64,000 nucleotides of DNA, from positions 62,001 to 126,000 of the forward strand of contig JAFKAC010000042.1 in the NCBI GenBank assembly GCA_025766275.1, written 5' to 3'. The position numbers were made by a program, and so were the translations under genes. The DNA comes from Lactarius indigo (lineage: Eukaryota; Basidiomycota; Agaricomycetes; Russulales; Russulaceae). Shown piece after piece: positions 11,816 to 22,785 of the stretch (position 1 is the first letter of the stretch; every line of letters starts with the position of its first letter). The notes beneath the pieces were generated by a model. The model was not told the DNA's origin. It was given only the letters and a program-made list of their open reading frames with translations, and made no database searches.

Positions 11816-12429
11816 CACGAGTACAACTCTGGACCAATTATCAGCCAGGAATGTAGGCATGAACGATATCAAAGGGTTCCAAAAAGTCGGTCAATGAAGG
11901 CGTGCAAGTTGGGGAATGGTAGGGAATAGTAGAGATACTATTCCAAGGCGGGGACCCTTGATGACGACGTGAGTCGACTGGAACGGTGTGGGTGATCAAG
12001 GGTGTCTGCAGATGTCAGCATTTTGACTGTTGACTGGGGAAAGTGCAACGAGAACCTTGACGAGAACTTAAACCAATAGCGGGTGCATCATGGCAAACAG
12101 CCAACGGTAAATGGTAGCAAATGGCGGCTACAGTTATCCAACTTGGTACTATTACGGCACGGGTTCAGTGGCGTTTAAACTTCTTGTCGATCCACCACTC
12201 ACGTGTCTTTCCCACTTCCTTTTTTATCACCACTTCGCTTCTCGATGATTGGAGTTTCGACGTAAAGACTTCTCAGTGTACTAGGTCCGTACTTGGTACA
12301 GTACTCAGGACCTGCGAACTTCCTCCGGGGCGTCAATTTCGTCAACTAATTCTCGTATCCGCCGCTCTAGAGGAGATGTGCAAGGTGGGAAGTGACCCAT
12401 ACCACTCCTCGCACATCCCGTTTCTTTTT

Positions 12430-12780
12430 CGGAGCACGATAGTGTCCAGGTCGGCTCCTTGCCCGCACAAGTTTGTGGTTGAATATTGTGGGAATATTGG
12501 CTGCTTTAAATATTACCCCTACCTTGGCGAGGAGGGGTGGCATGAAGAGACGTATTCATCGGGTTTCGTGGCGTGTATCGATTCGGCTCCTATTCCACGA
12601 GATAAGGAAAAGCTCACATGGTAGTGACTGCAGGTACGTAAAGCCATTCCGGTGAAATGACCTTCCGCGTTCGGCAGCTGCTACGTCGTGGGTGCGGGCC
12701 ACGTAGAATAAACGATGAGGTTGTGGTCGTTGACCCACACCGTTGCTCTGTCATCTAAACGTCGCGTTTGCTATTATCTT
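12430..12780 (+). pseudogene. 3' remnant of a cytochrome P450 gene
   Basis: The sequence matches the last two exons and the 3' flank of the intact P450 genes in this window, most closely the one ending at 32774. The heme-region exon is present but decayed: the codon before the conserved TGTCCAGG is now TAG. Downstream pieces resemble [13 protein letters not shown] and the final exon [15 protein letters not shown], with frame breaks between them. The 3' flank (GAGGTTGTGG...CTCCAAGTGTCGATATCTG) is also shared. The heme exon is no longer open. Confidence 0.75.
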
Positions 12781-12814
12781 CTCCAAGTGTCGATATCTGT
12801 TTGCCGTGGATATC

Positions 12815-13270
12815 AACAGAAATTAGTACCAACAGATATAGCAATGAGACCAATACGAGGGCTAAGAAGTTCCTTTCCTGTGCGGAGATACCCCCTCAAA
12901 GTATGCCAGTGAGCCTCGAGTTGTGGAACGTAAAAGTTACTGTAGGTAAAATCAAAAGTCAGGGTTATGACGTAGATCCGACCTCACATGTGCCACATAA
13001 CTGCATGACCTTCCGGTCTCATTATGAACCATAGGCCATTCCACCACCAAGTCTTCCACATGTTATGAAAACGGCTGGATTCTGTTAAATCGGTCACTCA
13101 GGATCTGACTGGATGAAAGAATCGGGGCTGCGTTATATTTCTCCTCCCTGACAGCTACCGTCAGCAAGAATAAAGCCCGTAGCAAGGGTCATGGGATGAC
13201 ACTTACGCGACTTACTAGGCTGCCGGCACTCTCAGGCTGGGTCTAAGTTCCCATGATCTACGACATGACA
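12815..13270. repeat. Paralogue of the P450 upstream region (15613-16219 plus 20596-20640)
   Basis: Long stretches match 15613-16219 (for example GTGAGCCTCGAGTTGTGG, GTAAAAGTTACTGTAGG, CAGCAAGAATAAAGCC). From 13209 on it matches 20596 onward (ACTTACTAGG, GGGTCTAAGTTCCCATGATC). In this copy the two halves are contiguous, so it preserves the site without the transposon found at 16220-20595. The P450 gene that should follow is missing. Confidence 0.8.
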
Positions 13271-14247
13271 TAATTCTTATGAGGTATGGATGCTTGGAAT
13301 GAATAGATAGTCAATAAAGATGATAAGATCAAACGTGTGGGCGGATAATGTCTGCACCATAAGACAGAAGCTCAGCGATTGCGCACACTAACAGGGCAAA
13401 AGCTGAGGTACCACTGGGAGGTTGTAGGGACTTATATAACTGTAAGAAACATAACTGTATAGCTGGAAATTTTATGCTCTGCTTCCGCAGAGCGACCGTA
13501 TAGTGTATCCGCGGCCGGCGAGTACGACCGCGAGGGGATCCGGGACATACGGTCCGGCATCCGAACGCGACGGAAATAACGAGTCGAGATCTCTTGCGAG
13601 ATCTTGCTATATATCTAGATTCGAGTCTCGAGGCAAGGAGAGAAAGAGAAGTGTCCTCACGATCAGAACATTTATTGTATTCCAGGACACTTCTCTTGTC
13701 GATCTGCCGCTGCTTCGTTGTCTCTTCATGCCCCATCTGAGTCAACTGCAGCATTCTTGGCAGCAATTATCAATCAACGACGACTTGGCCTGCGGTTTTA
13801 TGCGTATAAAAGCTACTGCATTTGAATACAGTGTGTTGAGTGTAGGGCTCTGGAGGTTTACAGACAGTCCATAAGACTGCAACGATCGAGTCATGATATC
13901 GAGTCATACGCTCCGAGTAAGTACAATACGTCGGGTCAACAGGTTGCGGAAGCACAAATAAAAGAGTACCAAACAAACGGTCGAGTCAACGAAGCGTAAC
14001 ACAAGGCGCACTTTAATCATTGGAGAAAAGAAAAAAAAAAACCTAGAACAATTGCCCATCGCCCGTGGTGATCCAACGCCAACACCATCACCATAGTTAG
14101 TTTGAACGCAAGAGGTCGCATGGAGTCAGAGAGAAGCACTCCGTACGGTGCTGCACAGACACCCTAGTAAACGGGCGTGGTAGTCAGAAAGTTAGTTATC
14201 CTGGCAGAGCGAAAGAACGAGTAGCTTACGACTGGTACTGCCAATTG
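13271..14247. other. Intergenic, no gene seen
   Basis: ORFs up to 145 codons overlap on both strands without family resemblance. An imperfect inverted sequence with GAGATCTCTTGCGAGATC lies near 13592. An A12 run lies at 14031-14042. I see nothing else. Confidence 0.5.
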
Positions 14248-15042
14248 TTAGTTGAATGCGATGATAGTGGCCCCAGTAGAATAAAGGGTCGTGTCGGCCC
14301 AGGATTCAATGTGCCACTCCAGACCGGTCGTGGTGACATTGTCGACGTAAGAATTCACGCGAAAATTGGCCTTGTGGTCAATGTCGAGCTCGTTAAAAGC
14401 AATAAAGACCGAGGGCGCCTTGAAGAACTCGACAGCGCCGAATCCGACTTTGTTACTCTGTTTTGGCTGAGGTTGGTTCGAAGGACGAACGTCCATCGTG
14501 TTAACAGATGTGCTGAAAATGTGCTCGCGATCCTCTGGATAAGCAATCCAGCCAACCCGTGCGGAGTAGAGGATCGTGTCTGACCAAGTCTCGATATTGA
14601 GTGTGAATCCCTTCACGTCGACGCTTGTGGCAGTAGTATTGAGACGCCAGTTGTAATTCTTGTAGAGGTTGATGTTGTTAAAGAAAACGACGACCTTGGG
14701 AGGAGTGACGAACGGGCGTTCAAAGTCAATGCGCACAGATGCTGGGTCATTGGGATTGTTATAGAGGTTGCGCGTGTGTTCGCCGGTGAGGAAATCCAGA
14801 TCAGCGGGTGCGAGAGCGATCACATCCACTGCGGCACTGTAGAGAGTGGTATCAGCCCAGGAGGCGATCTTGCAGTTGGCCGAAGTCTTTGTAGCGTCCT
14901 GGACCGTCGAGCTAAGGCGGATGTCGGCGTTATATCCCATATCGAGCTTACGGAGGCCATAGGCTACGCGGGGGGAGTGGACGAATGGGCGAGGGAAGGT
15001 CAATGTGCTCTGGGAATTGTCGAATGTGGAGAGGGTGGGCAT
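14248..15042 (-). CDS. H-type lectin protein with three tandem lectin repeats
   Basis: A single-exon gene of 264 residues. It contains three tandem H-type lectin domains (the fold of snail agglutinin and discoidin), at about residues 11-77, 102-170 and 198-264. Each begins with a beta-strand pattern (TLTFPRPF, RIDFERPF, VGFGAVEFF) and closes with the same signature: SWADTTLYS, TWSDTILYS, SWADTTLYS. Members of this fold bind sugars such as N-acetylgalactosamine; the ligand here is unknown. No signal peptide is visible. The frame is open to 15102 through a TTG, but the first ATG after the TATA box is at 15042, and the paralogue at 11286 starts at the equivalent ATG. It is divergent from the P450 at 20690, from which a transposon now separates it. 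Confidence 0.88.
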   Translation of the reverse strand: MPTLSTFDNSQSTLTFPRPFVHSPRVAYGLRKLDMGYNADIRLSSTVQDATKTSANCKIASWADTTLYSAAVDVIALAPADLDFLTGEHTRNLYNNPNDPASVRIDFERPFVTPPKVVVFFNNINLYKNYNWRLNTTATSVDVKGFTLNIETWSDTILYSARVGWIAYPEDREHIFSTSVNTMDVRPSNQPQPKQSNKVGFGAVEFFKAPSVFIAFNELDIDHKANFRVNSYVDNVTTTGLEWHIESWADTTLYSTGATIIAFN

Positions 15043-15150
15043 GACTGGTGTACGTGGTTGAAAGCGTGCGGGTGAGTAGGGCAAGACAGAACAGGGGATC
15101 AAACAGAGGAGGGGGAAGGTGAGGTGATTTTATTGGATGTAAGACCAAGC

Positions 15151-15158
15151 CTTATATA
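15151..15158 (-). promoter_or_regulatory. TATA box of the lectin gene
   Basis: TATATAAG on the minus strand, about 110 bp upstream of the lectin ATG. It is conserved in the duplicated copy near 11386. The leader between is pyrimidine-rich without another ATG. Confidence 0.55.
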
Positions 15159-16219
15159 CGTCATGTGTCTGTAAGTAAGGGTAGCTGTTGTTAAAAACAC
15201 TAAGTTGAAAACTGTGAGGAAGGATAACGAAAGTGGGGAAAAGTAAACGAAAGGGTCCTCTGGATCTCGATGGAAGATGGAAAGCAGAGGATTGGGGGTG
15301 AGGTTACTGTAACGTACGCCGCCCCTAGTGCGGCGCTGTCAATGAGCGCTGTACTAGAGCAAGTGTCAAAATGAAATGGGAGAGTATCAAACGGAAATAA
15401 TTTAGATAAGAGAAACGGAAACAAGCAGGAGATTCAAGTCGAAAGGAATGTGAATATTTGAAATATGGTGGAGGAAGCGATGCAGGTGGCATCGACAAGG
15501 TGCATTACGAGGAGGAATAAGGGTAAGAATTCGAAGAGAGAATGGAAGAAAGTTGGGCGCACCTTCGTAAGACAACGAGTACAGGCTGTACTCGTTGTCT
15601 GAGCTCCGTGGTGTCAACAGAGATTAGTATTAGCGAAGATAGAAACGAGACCAATACGAGAGCTAAGAAGTTCCTCTCCTGTGCGGAGATACCCCTGAAA
15701 ATATGACAGTGAGCCTCGAGTTGTGGGACGTAAAAGTTACTGTAGGGAAAATCAAAACTCTTGGCTACGACATAAATCTGACCTGGGATTCGACATGTGC
15801 CACATGACCTGGTGGTCTCACCATGGGCCATCCACGTGCCTGTCTGGGCTCATGACCGGCCTGTATATGATAATTGTATGTCGCAGGTTTACCTTCATAT
15901 ACAGACGGTCACCGGTCTAGTGCCTGTCATGGTGTGCCTCGGTTAAGTTTGGCTAAGTTCCAGCTCGAACAAAGTGTTTTCTTCAGGGTCTTCCACTGGC
16001 ACCAAATCTTCCACATATTATGAAAATGGCCGCAATTTTGTCGAATCAGTGAGATCTGGCTAAATGAAACTTGAAATGAATGCATCGGGGACTGCCAGTG
16101 CGTTATATCTGTCCTCCCTGACAGCTACCCTCAGCAAGAATAAAGCCGGTGGCAAGGGTCGTGGCCTGTGGGATGACACGAACCTTGGGCACTCTCCGTG
16201 GGATGACACTTACGTGACT

Positions 16220-16249
16220 TACAGCGGGTTTCATAACGATAGATACCTT
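16220..16249 (+). repeat. Left terminal inverted repeat
   Basis: These 30 bases are the exact reverse complement of 20566-20595. Similarity stops abruptly inward. Confidence 0.9.
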
Positions 16250-16458
16250 CCACTTTGGATACACAAGCGGACTCCCAAAATCCCAAAGCGGGGTTCATAA
16301 TTAAGTCCAAGTAAAATTCTCCGGAAATTGGGTTATCTTACCGTATTGGGGTTATGGAATAGTTGTCAGCTTTTGCCGGCGTCGCAACTCCTTCATCACG
16401 ACCAAGATCAATTCTCCTCTGTTGCGACTTCCCTCTACATCCTCTTCCTTACTCTTTC

Positions 16459-17546
16459 ATGGTTCGCCGTCACATATCCAACGAAATCAAAGAGCAAGCC
16501 CTAGCAATGTCCCTTCAGGGTTTACGCGACTCAGAAGTCTTCGAATACACTGGGGTTAGTATCCCAACGCTCAAGAGATGGCGTAGCCAGCACCGCAAGA
16601 CAGGGAACTCGCATCCCCCTCCACCAATCGACAACGGTCGCCCTCGCGTACTCACCGCTGTGCAAATTAAGGTATGTACGCAATAACTTGGGCCTAGACA
16701 TTGTCTCACCATCATAGTTCCTCCGCGACACCGTCGAGCGTCAGCCCGACATTGCGCTTATGGAGCTGCAGACGGAGCTTCGGGAAAGCTGCGACGCGGA
16801 GGTTTCCCTTCCAACAATCATGCGTTCCCTCAAAAGGGAGGGATACACATTGAAAACAGTACGTTCCCGTCCACTGGCACCAGCCCCGTCGTTCTCATAC
16901 TAGCATTGAATGATAGGTCACACGCCCCGCTCTTGAGCGAAACGAACAAGACCGCGAAGAGTATATGGCCATCATTGCTACACATTTCCGACCTGAACAG
17001 CTCGTCTTCGCTGACGAGAGCCATTTCAACCGGCTGACTCTAAGGAGGCCATATGCGTGGTCACTCCGTGGCAAGCGTGCTCGCCGCTTCGAGTTTTTCC
17101 TTCGTGGTACCAAGTATTCGATTTTGCCCGCTCTTTCCCTGGATGGGATTCTGCACCTCGAGGTCGTCGAGAACGCTATCACCGGCGACCACTTTCGCCG
17201 GTTTGTTCAAGGCCTTCTCCTGCACATGAACGAGTGGCCGTTGCCCAACTCAGTCCTCGTCATCGACAACGCCTCAATTCACAAGGTAGACGGGATTTGC
17301 GAGCTAGTTGAAGGACATGGCGCGCGCCTCATCTACTTACCTGCCTATTCGCCAGACCTCAACCCAATCGAACTGGCTTTCTCCTCAATCAAGGCCTGGC
17401 TGCGTGCAAACTGCTCTCGTGTCAACACAGAGCTCGAGTCCAATGACGGCAGCGTTTATAATGCGCTTTGGGAGGCCGTTCACTCTGTCACACCGGATGA
17501 TGCGAAGGGTTGGTACGGCCATTGTGGGTACCAGCCTACAGCTTAA
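16459..17546 (+). CDS. DD34E (Tc1/mariner-IS630 superfamily) transposase
   Basis: Three exons, 16459-16671, 16718-16858 and 16917-17546, join to a 327-residue open frame. An N-terminal homeodomain-like helix-turn-helix region (SNEIKEQALAMSLQG, IPTLKRWRSQHRK) should bind the inverted repeats. The C-terminal DDE_3 domain has the catalytic acids at about Asp151 (FADES), Asp235 (VIDNASIHK) and Glu270 (SPDLNPIEL). There are 34 residues between the last two, hence DD34E. The length is normal for the family, and all three acids and the frame are intact, so it may be active. It is convergent with the companion gene, with about 210 bp between the stops. Confidence 0.88.
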
Positions 17547-17755
17547 TTTTATTTTTTGTATCTACTTGCTTTTTGTGTACGCGTGCTGGTGGTCACTCAG
17601 AATATTGAATATGAAACACGTTGAATTTGAAATACTATAGCGCATATACGATGGCACGGGTGCGTCAAACCACGTGGGAAAAGCTACCGACCAACTATAG
17701 CGCTGGGGATATACGCGTTGGGGATTGGGGCCGTGGGACAGTTGACAAAGCTTCC

Positions 17756-20082
17756 TCACACCTCTTGCGACGTTGCCATGTCACCTTTTTCCTCACCCTC
17801 GTCCATCTCGCCTGACCTCACACTCATCTCTTCCCCCTCGATCTCTTCCTCCTCGATCTCCTCTGGTGTCCCCACTTCATCCACCCACGCTTGAACCACA
17901 TCAACAGTACTGTCAATGGGTTGGCCATCCTCTGAGGTAGATACTCCCATCTGTTGGATGGAAGGTGAGTCGTCCGAAATCGAGTGATTGTTGCTGACTG
18001 TTTCCTCCACAAACCTGAGAGGGTACAGGATCCTATCACGGCAAAAGTCTTGGAGGCGGCGAGCGCTGCTTTGTCTCAGCCACCCAAACATCGCAAGGAG
18101 CTCCACTGGAAGTGAGTACAGATCTACAACATCTTGTATACCCATTTCCTCTAATTCCTCGCATAGACCGGCATGTCGTGGACCAATTGGATAATAGGTA
18201 TCCATGAGTAGTAGCACGTCCACTACCGATGGCACAGTCAAAGTCCCAAGGGCATCAAGTAGGACAAGCAAGAGCGACGGGTGCACAACTTGCATAGGTA
18301 CCGGCGTGATTGGCCCCGGTGTGGGCACGGCGATGGGCCCTGAGACAGGTAGGGTACTATCGTTGGGTTGAGTGGGTACTGACGGACTTGGGTAGGGCGA
18401 GATTGAACCCGATGCCATGTCCATGGCTTGCACGGCGGGGCTCCCTCTTCGTATAGGCATTGTATCAGAGCGTGATGGGCCTGGAGCGGGTGACACAGAA
18501 CGCGATGGTACATATGTTGCCTGAACCTGTGAACTCCTTCCCAGCGTAGGTGTAATGTTGACAGACACATGCACCTCTGGCGGTGCATGTGTGGTTCGTG
18601 GCTTCTTGGTCGCTGGGTAATCAAATGGTTTCACGTTTGGCTGAGTATATTTATTTGTTTTCTTGAGCAACTGGAACTAGGTGAGTCTTGTTGCGCTTGT
18701 TTGACGATATGTCACTCACAATGTGCTTCGCCCACAGGCTGATTTCTTCACTCATCAACTCCTTGTGCCCACCCTTCCCGTCCTCTCCTGACTGCTCAAT
18801 CGCGCAGTACGCTTTCTTTCCAGGTTTGGAGTGTGTTGCACATAGGAGGTGCTGTCGCAACTCCAGTATGTGGTCCAACATATCTGTGGTTGGCTCGGGG
18901 GGAATATCGTCTTCGCGACGACGCTTCTCCTTCCCCTTCTTGGTGCCATGCGCCTTCGATGTTGTAGACGGTTGCTGGAGGGATTGCAGGTCAGTACATT
19001 GTTCTTTTCACAGTGACGTGCAATTTCTGACCATGTTCTTAATTTCCATCGACACGGCACGCGTCCGCGCAGATCGCACCTTTCCCATCAGCCGGGCAAG
19101 TGCGTCATTCCAGTCGTACTCGGATGAAAGGTATGACATTGCGCCGGTGTCCCCGCTGATCCGATACCCCACTCGTACTTCACTGCGCGGCCTTTCGAAG
19201 TGCCGGTGCACTTCGTCAAGAAATTCGTGCCACTTCATGTCAGTATGGGCATTGAATGTATGCTTGATGTTGTTGTCGACCACCTCAACGCGGAATTCCC
19301 ACACTTTAACATGATCAACCGCTGACTTCTCAGGATGAAAGTAAGTGATGCTCACCTCCTGCGCTGACCTCTTTATTGGGGTAGGACCTCCCTAGCCGGG
19401 CGACTGCAGTTGATGAGGCAGCACCATTGGTACCGACACCACCATTCCCGCGCCCAAGAGCTGCCCGACCCTCTGGCCCATTGGCAACACGACCATGCGT
19501 GTCGCGTGCAAGTGGTGAATCTTCCTCGCCAGTCATGGTGTGCGGGGCAGCTGATGGGTCCATCAGGAAAGGAGCCGGCGGAAGAGCCATGGGGTATTGT
19601 GCGTAACCCCATGGCTGAGGCGGTGCAGCGCTGATGCCAGCACCATAGGCATGATGATACGGGACCGGTGGGTATGCCGGAGGGTAGAACGATGCACCAT
19701 AGGGATGCGCATAGGTTAGTGGCGCATTCGCAGGCAGACCAGCCAGCATTTGCTGACTATCGTTTGGGATAGGAAGGCCTGCCACTGAGGGCGGCAGATG
19801 TGGAGGCAAAGGAGGAGTTGGAGGCAGGCGAGGGACCTCGTGCAAGATCTCGGGTGGCAGTGGCGACATTGGTGGCAGTGACTCTGGAGCAGATGGCAGC
19901 GACAAGTCTGGCTGCCCCACACGTAGGATGACTTTGCGCACACGAGACTGTGGCTGCCTGGCTGGGCAATCTCGGGCACGTGCACTCTTCCAATGACATC
20001 GAGCAGGGGACATGTCTAGGTATGTCAATGATACTTTCTGTATCATACTTTCAATAAATGTGTCGTCTTTTATACTTCCCAT
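17756..20082 (-). CDS. Companion protein of the DNA transposon, function unknown
   Basis: A multi-exon minus-strand gene lying wholly inside the inverted repeats. Visible parts in order: a short basic Cys-containing N-terminus (ARCHWKSARARDC; the start is 20082 or 20013); a long Pro-rich region to about 19390; a compact alpha/beta-looking domain at 19012-19345 (HTFNAHTDMKWHEFLDEVHR, ISGDTGAMSYLSSEYDWNDA), resembling a PB1 or ubiquitin-like fold; a Lys/Arg-rich stretch plus a helical segment (about 18660-18980); a second Pro/Ser-rich linker; and a helical SAM-like domain (MGIQDVVDLYSLPVELLAMF) with an acidic tail ending at 17756. The junctions near 19345-19380 and 18660 are unresolved, and one may be a frameshift. 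It could be a DNA-binding or targeting partner of the transposase or captured cargo. I know no named family. Confidence 0.6.
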
Positions 20083-20565
20083 TTCAGGGTTCACTTGCCC
20101 GCGTCGAACACCCTTTCTTCCTCGTTGCTAGACTCGCTACCTGCCGGTCCCCTGTTTCGACTCTCAAACACCGCGGCTGCAAGTCTATTCTACCTACAAA
20201 GGCGACGGAGGGTTTCTGTTGGCAACACGAGTTGTGCATGGGGCCACTTTTCTGAAGGACAATTGAGTCGTATTTCGTACCGCACGCGCGAGCCATGTAT
20301 GCCGACATTCTCTTGACAACCAGACGTGTAGCAGCTATATATTATATGACTATTCAGCCTATTTCATCGGACTGTCCCCCGCGTAAAGCAGGGTCCTCGC
20401 ATAGTGCCCACTGTATGACTTAGTCTTGAAAACAATGCCTCGAAAATGATAAGTGGATTATGTAGATTCATTTTTTAATTAATACAATTAGTTTTTATAG
20501 TAAGAAAACTCGGCATGGTTGCCGAAACACGCATTCAAACTGCGCTGTGCGCGAAAATTCGTTGT

Positions 20566-20595
20566 AAGGTATCTATCGTTATGAAACCCGCTGTA
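20566..20595 (-). repeat. Right terminal inverted repeat
   Basis: Exact reverse complement of 16220-16249. It is followed directly by ACTTACTAGG, which matches the uninterrupted paralogue near 13209. Confidence 0.9.
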
Positions 20596-20671
20596 ACTTA
20601 CTAGGCCGTCGCACTGGGTCTAGGTTCCCATGATCTACAAACATGACCTGATGTCTTGAGGGCCGCGGCGC

Positions 20672-20678
20672 GATAAAA
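20672..20678 (+). promoter_or_regulatory. TATA-like box of P450 gene 1
   Basis: GATAAAA lies 12 bp upstream of the first ATG (20690) and 48 bp upstream of the second (20726). The same word in a conserved context (CGATAAAAG) precedes all three P450 genes, and the block GTTCCCATGATC lies 35-60 bp further up in each. Confidence 0.5.
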
Positions 20679-20689
20679 GAAAGAGTTTG

Positions 20690-22785
20690 ATGCGCCCTAG
20701 TTCCGAACTTGAACCCCCTCTCATAATGCTCGATCTCGTTCGATATGACTTTCTCCTCGTCCTCGCGGCCGGCTTTAGCGGCTTGGCATTACTCGTATGG
20801 CGTAACAGCAAGCGTAGCCTACCTTACCCACCAGGACCTAAGCGTCTGCCGGTCGTCGGCAATCTATTCAGCATGCCATCACAAGAGGAATGGGTCACAT
20901 ACAGAAACTGGTCTAAAGAGTCAGGTCTGGAACACGTGTACTCTCCCCGTCTTCACTTTGTCCCCGCTCACTTTGGATTGGCCTTCGTCAGGGTCTGATG
21001 TTATCCATGTCGATGTGATGGGATCGCACATTGTTATACTCAACTCGATGAAAGCCGCAAACGAATTACTTGAGAGGCGCTCCTCCAACTATTCCGATAG
21101 GTGAGAGCGCAATGGTTCTATTAGTGAATATTCTAATGCACTTCTAAGACCACCTTTGGTCGTTATAAATGACCTGTATGTCTTATGGGCTAGCATTCGG
21201 GTCATACCCTGATAACTGGTACCCGAAGCTTTGGGATGGACTACAATATCGGCCTTACACGATACGGTACCGCATGGCGTCACGCGCGCCGTGAATTTCA
21301 GACACACTTGGGTCCCGACGATCTTGAGGCATATCAACCGCTCGAGCAACAAGCAGTCCACCGTCTTCTTCGCAATCTGCTTTCGTCCCCAGACAACTTC
21401 ACGCAGCACCTCAGGCAGTGAGTATCCTGATTATGTCGAACATATTTGTTGATTTCAAGAGAAAAGTATGGCGGGACAAATCATCTTGTCGATTGCCTAT
21501 GGGATCGACGTGCTCCCAGAGAATGACCTATATGTGGCAGACGCAGAAAAAGTTCTCCATGCCGGCGCAGTCAGCACAACCAATGAAGCCTTGCTTCTCG
21601 ATTTAATTCCCTGGTGTAATTACCACCAGCTTATGTGTATCTGGGAGTCTGGAGACTGATAAACAATCGCAGTGATCAAAATGCCAAGCTGGTTACCAGG
21701 AGCACGCTACAAGAGGTATGCACGCGAATGGTACCCGATTGTTGTTGGTGCTGTGAAGACCACATGCGATAAAGTCAAGAGGGAACTCGTGAGTGTTTTC
21801 GGTGTCTCTTTCCTCATTGTATCAATGATATGTTCATTTAGGCTGCGGGCACAGCTTCTCCCTCTGTTGCCGCGAAACTTATATCTAAACTTGACGAGAA
21901 TTCAACAGAGGAAGACATATGGGTTGCTAAGGCTGTCCCTGGTTCAATGTATCTGGGCGGAGCCGACACTGTAAGTTCAAGTTGAGCATCCACCACTAAC
22001 TCGCTGAAGCATTTCGTAGACTGTCTCTGCACTGGAGACATTCATCCTCGCAATGACACTGTACCCTGAAGTCCAGCGGAAAGCCCAAGCTGAGATCGAT
22101 CAGGTCATTGGAGGTTCACGCCTCCCAGATTTCTCGGATCAAGCCGAACTTCCATATGTGCAAGCAGTGTTCAAAGAGGTATTACGCTGGCATTCGGTCA
22201 CACCATTAGGTGTGTTCTCACATGTCACGATATTCGCGGTGATGGCATTATGATTATCCTAACAGGTGTACCACACAGAGTCATAGCAAGTGACATCTAC
22301 GAGGGGTATTACATTCCTGCAGGCTCGACAATTATTCCAAACATTTGGTACGCCTCTTACACGTACCCTTTCTCCGTTAATCAATCACGACTATTTCCAG
22401 GGCAATGATGCATGATCCTACCATCTTCGCGGAGCCAGACCGATTCCATCCCGAACGCTGGCTTTCCCCGGATACCCCAGCTTTCCCAAATCAGGCATTC
22501 GGTTTCGGAGTACGACAGTGTCCAGGTCGCTTCCTCGCCCGTGCAAGTGTGTGGTCTAATATTGCGAGTATATTGGCCACATTCGATATTACCCCTACCG
22601 AGGACGGGCCACCTGAGGAAGCGTATTCGTCGGGTGTTATATCGTATGTCGCTTCACCCCCGTCCCGTGAAACAAGGAAAAACTAATGTGAAGCGTATTA
22701 TAGGTATGTGAAGCCATTCCGGTGCAATATTCTGCCGCGTTCGGCAGCAGCAGCGTCGTTGGTGCGGGCCACCGAGAGTGAATGA
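20690..22785 (+). CDS. Cytochrome P450 monooxygenase, tandem paralogue 1
   Basis: Eleven exons: 20690-20924, 20992-21100, 21149-21175, 21229-21417, 21467-21615, 21673-21788, 21842-21970, 22020-22209, 22266-22347, 22401-22643, 22704-22785. They join to 516 codons in one frame; starting at the second ATG (20726) would give 504. An N-terminal membrane anchor is followed by the hinge LPYPPGPKRLPVVGN. The I-helix GGADTTVSAL (about residue 314) carries the oxygen-activation Asp-Thr, the K-helix has KEVLR (about 371), and the heme loop is FGFGVRQCPG with Cys about 449. It resembles Agaricomycete P450s often labelled O-methylsterigmatocystin-oxidoreductase-like. ER-anchored and NADPH-P450-reductase dependent by family; substrate unknown. 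Its promoter is cut about 95 bp upstream by the transposon. Confidence 0.9.

Larger units (their letters stand above)
16220..20595. mobile_element. 4.4 kb DNA transposon with DD34E transposase and a convergent second gene
   Basis: The element is bounded by perfect 30-bp terminal inverted repeats (TACAGCGGGTTTCATAACGA...). It lies in the shared upstream region of the lectin and P450 genes. The paralogous segment at about 13205-13216 shows the uninterrupted site. Comparison gives a 3-bp duplication ACT if the repeats start with TA; a TA target with five extra bases at the right end is the alternative. It contains a transposase gene (16459-17546, plus) and a proline-rich gene of unknown function (about 17756-20082, minus). 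The ends agree and the transposase is open, so it may be a young insertion. Confidence 0.85.

Noticed and set aside
14248..15102. Lectin start at 15102
   Set aside because: That codon is TTG on the minus strand. The first ATG downstream of the TATA box is at 15042, and the duplicated copy also starts at the equivalent ATG.
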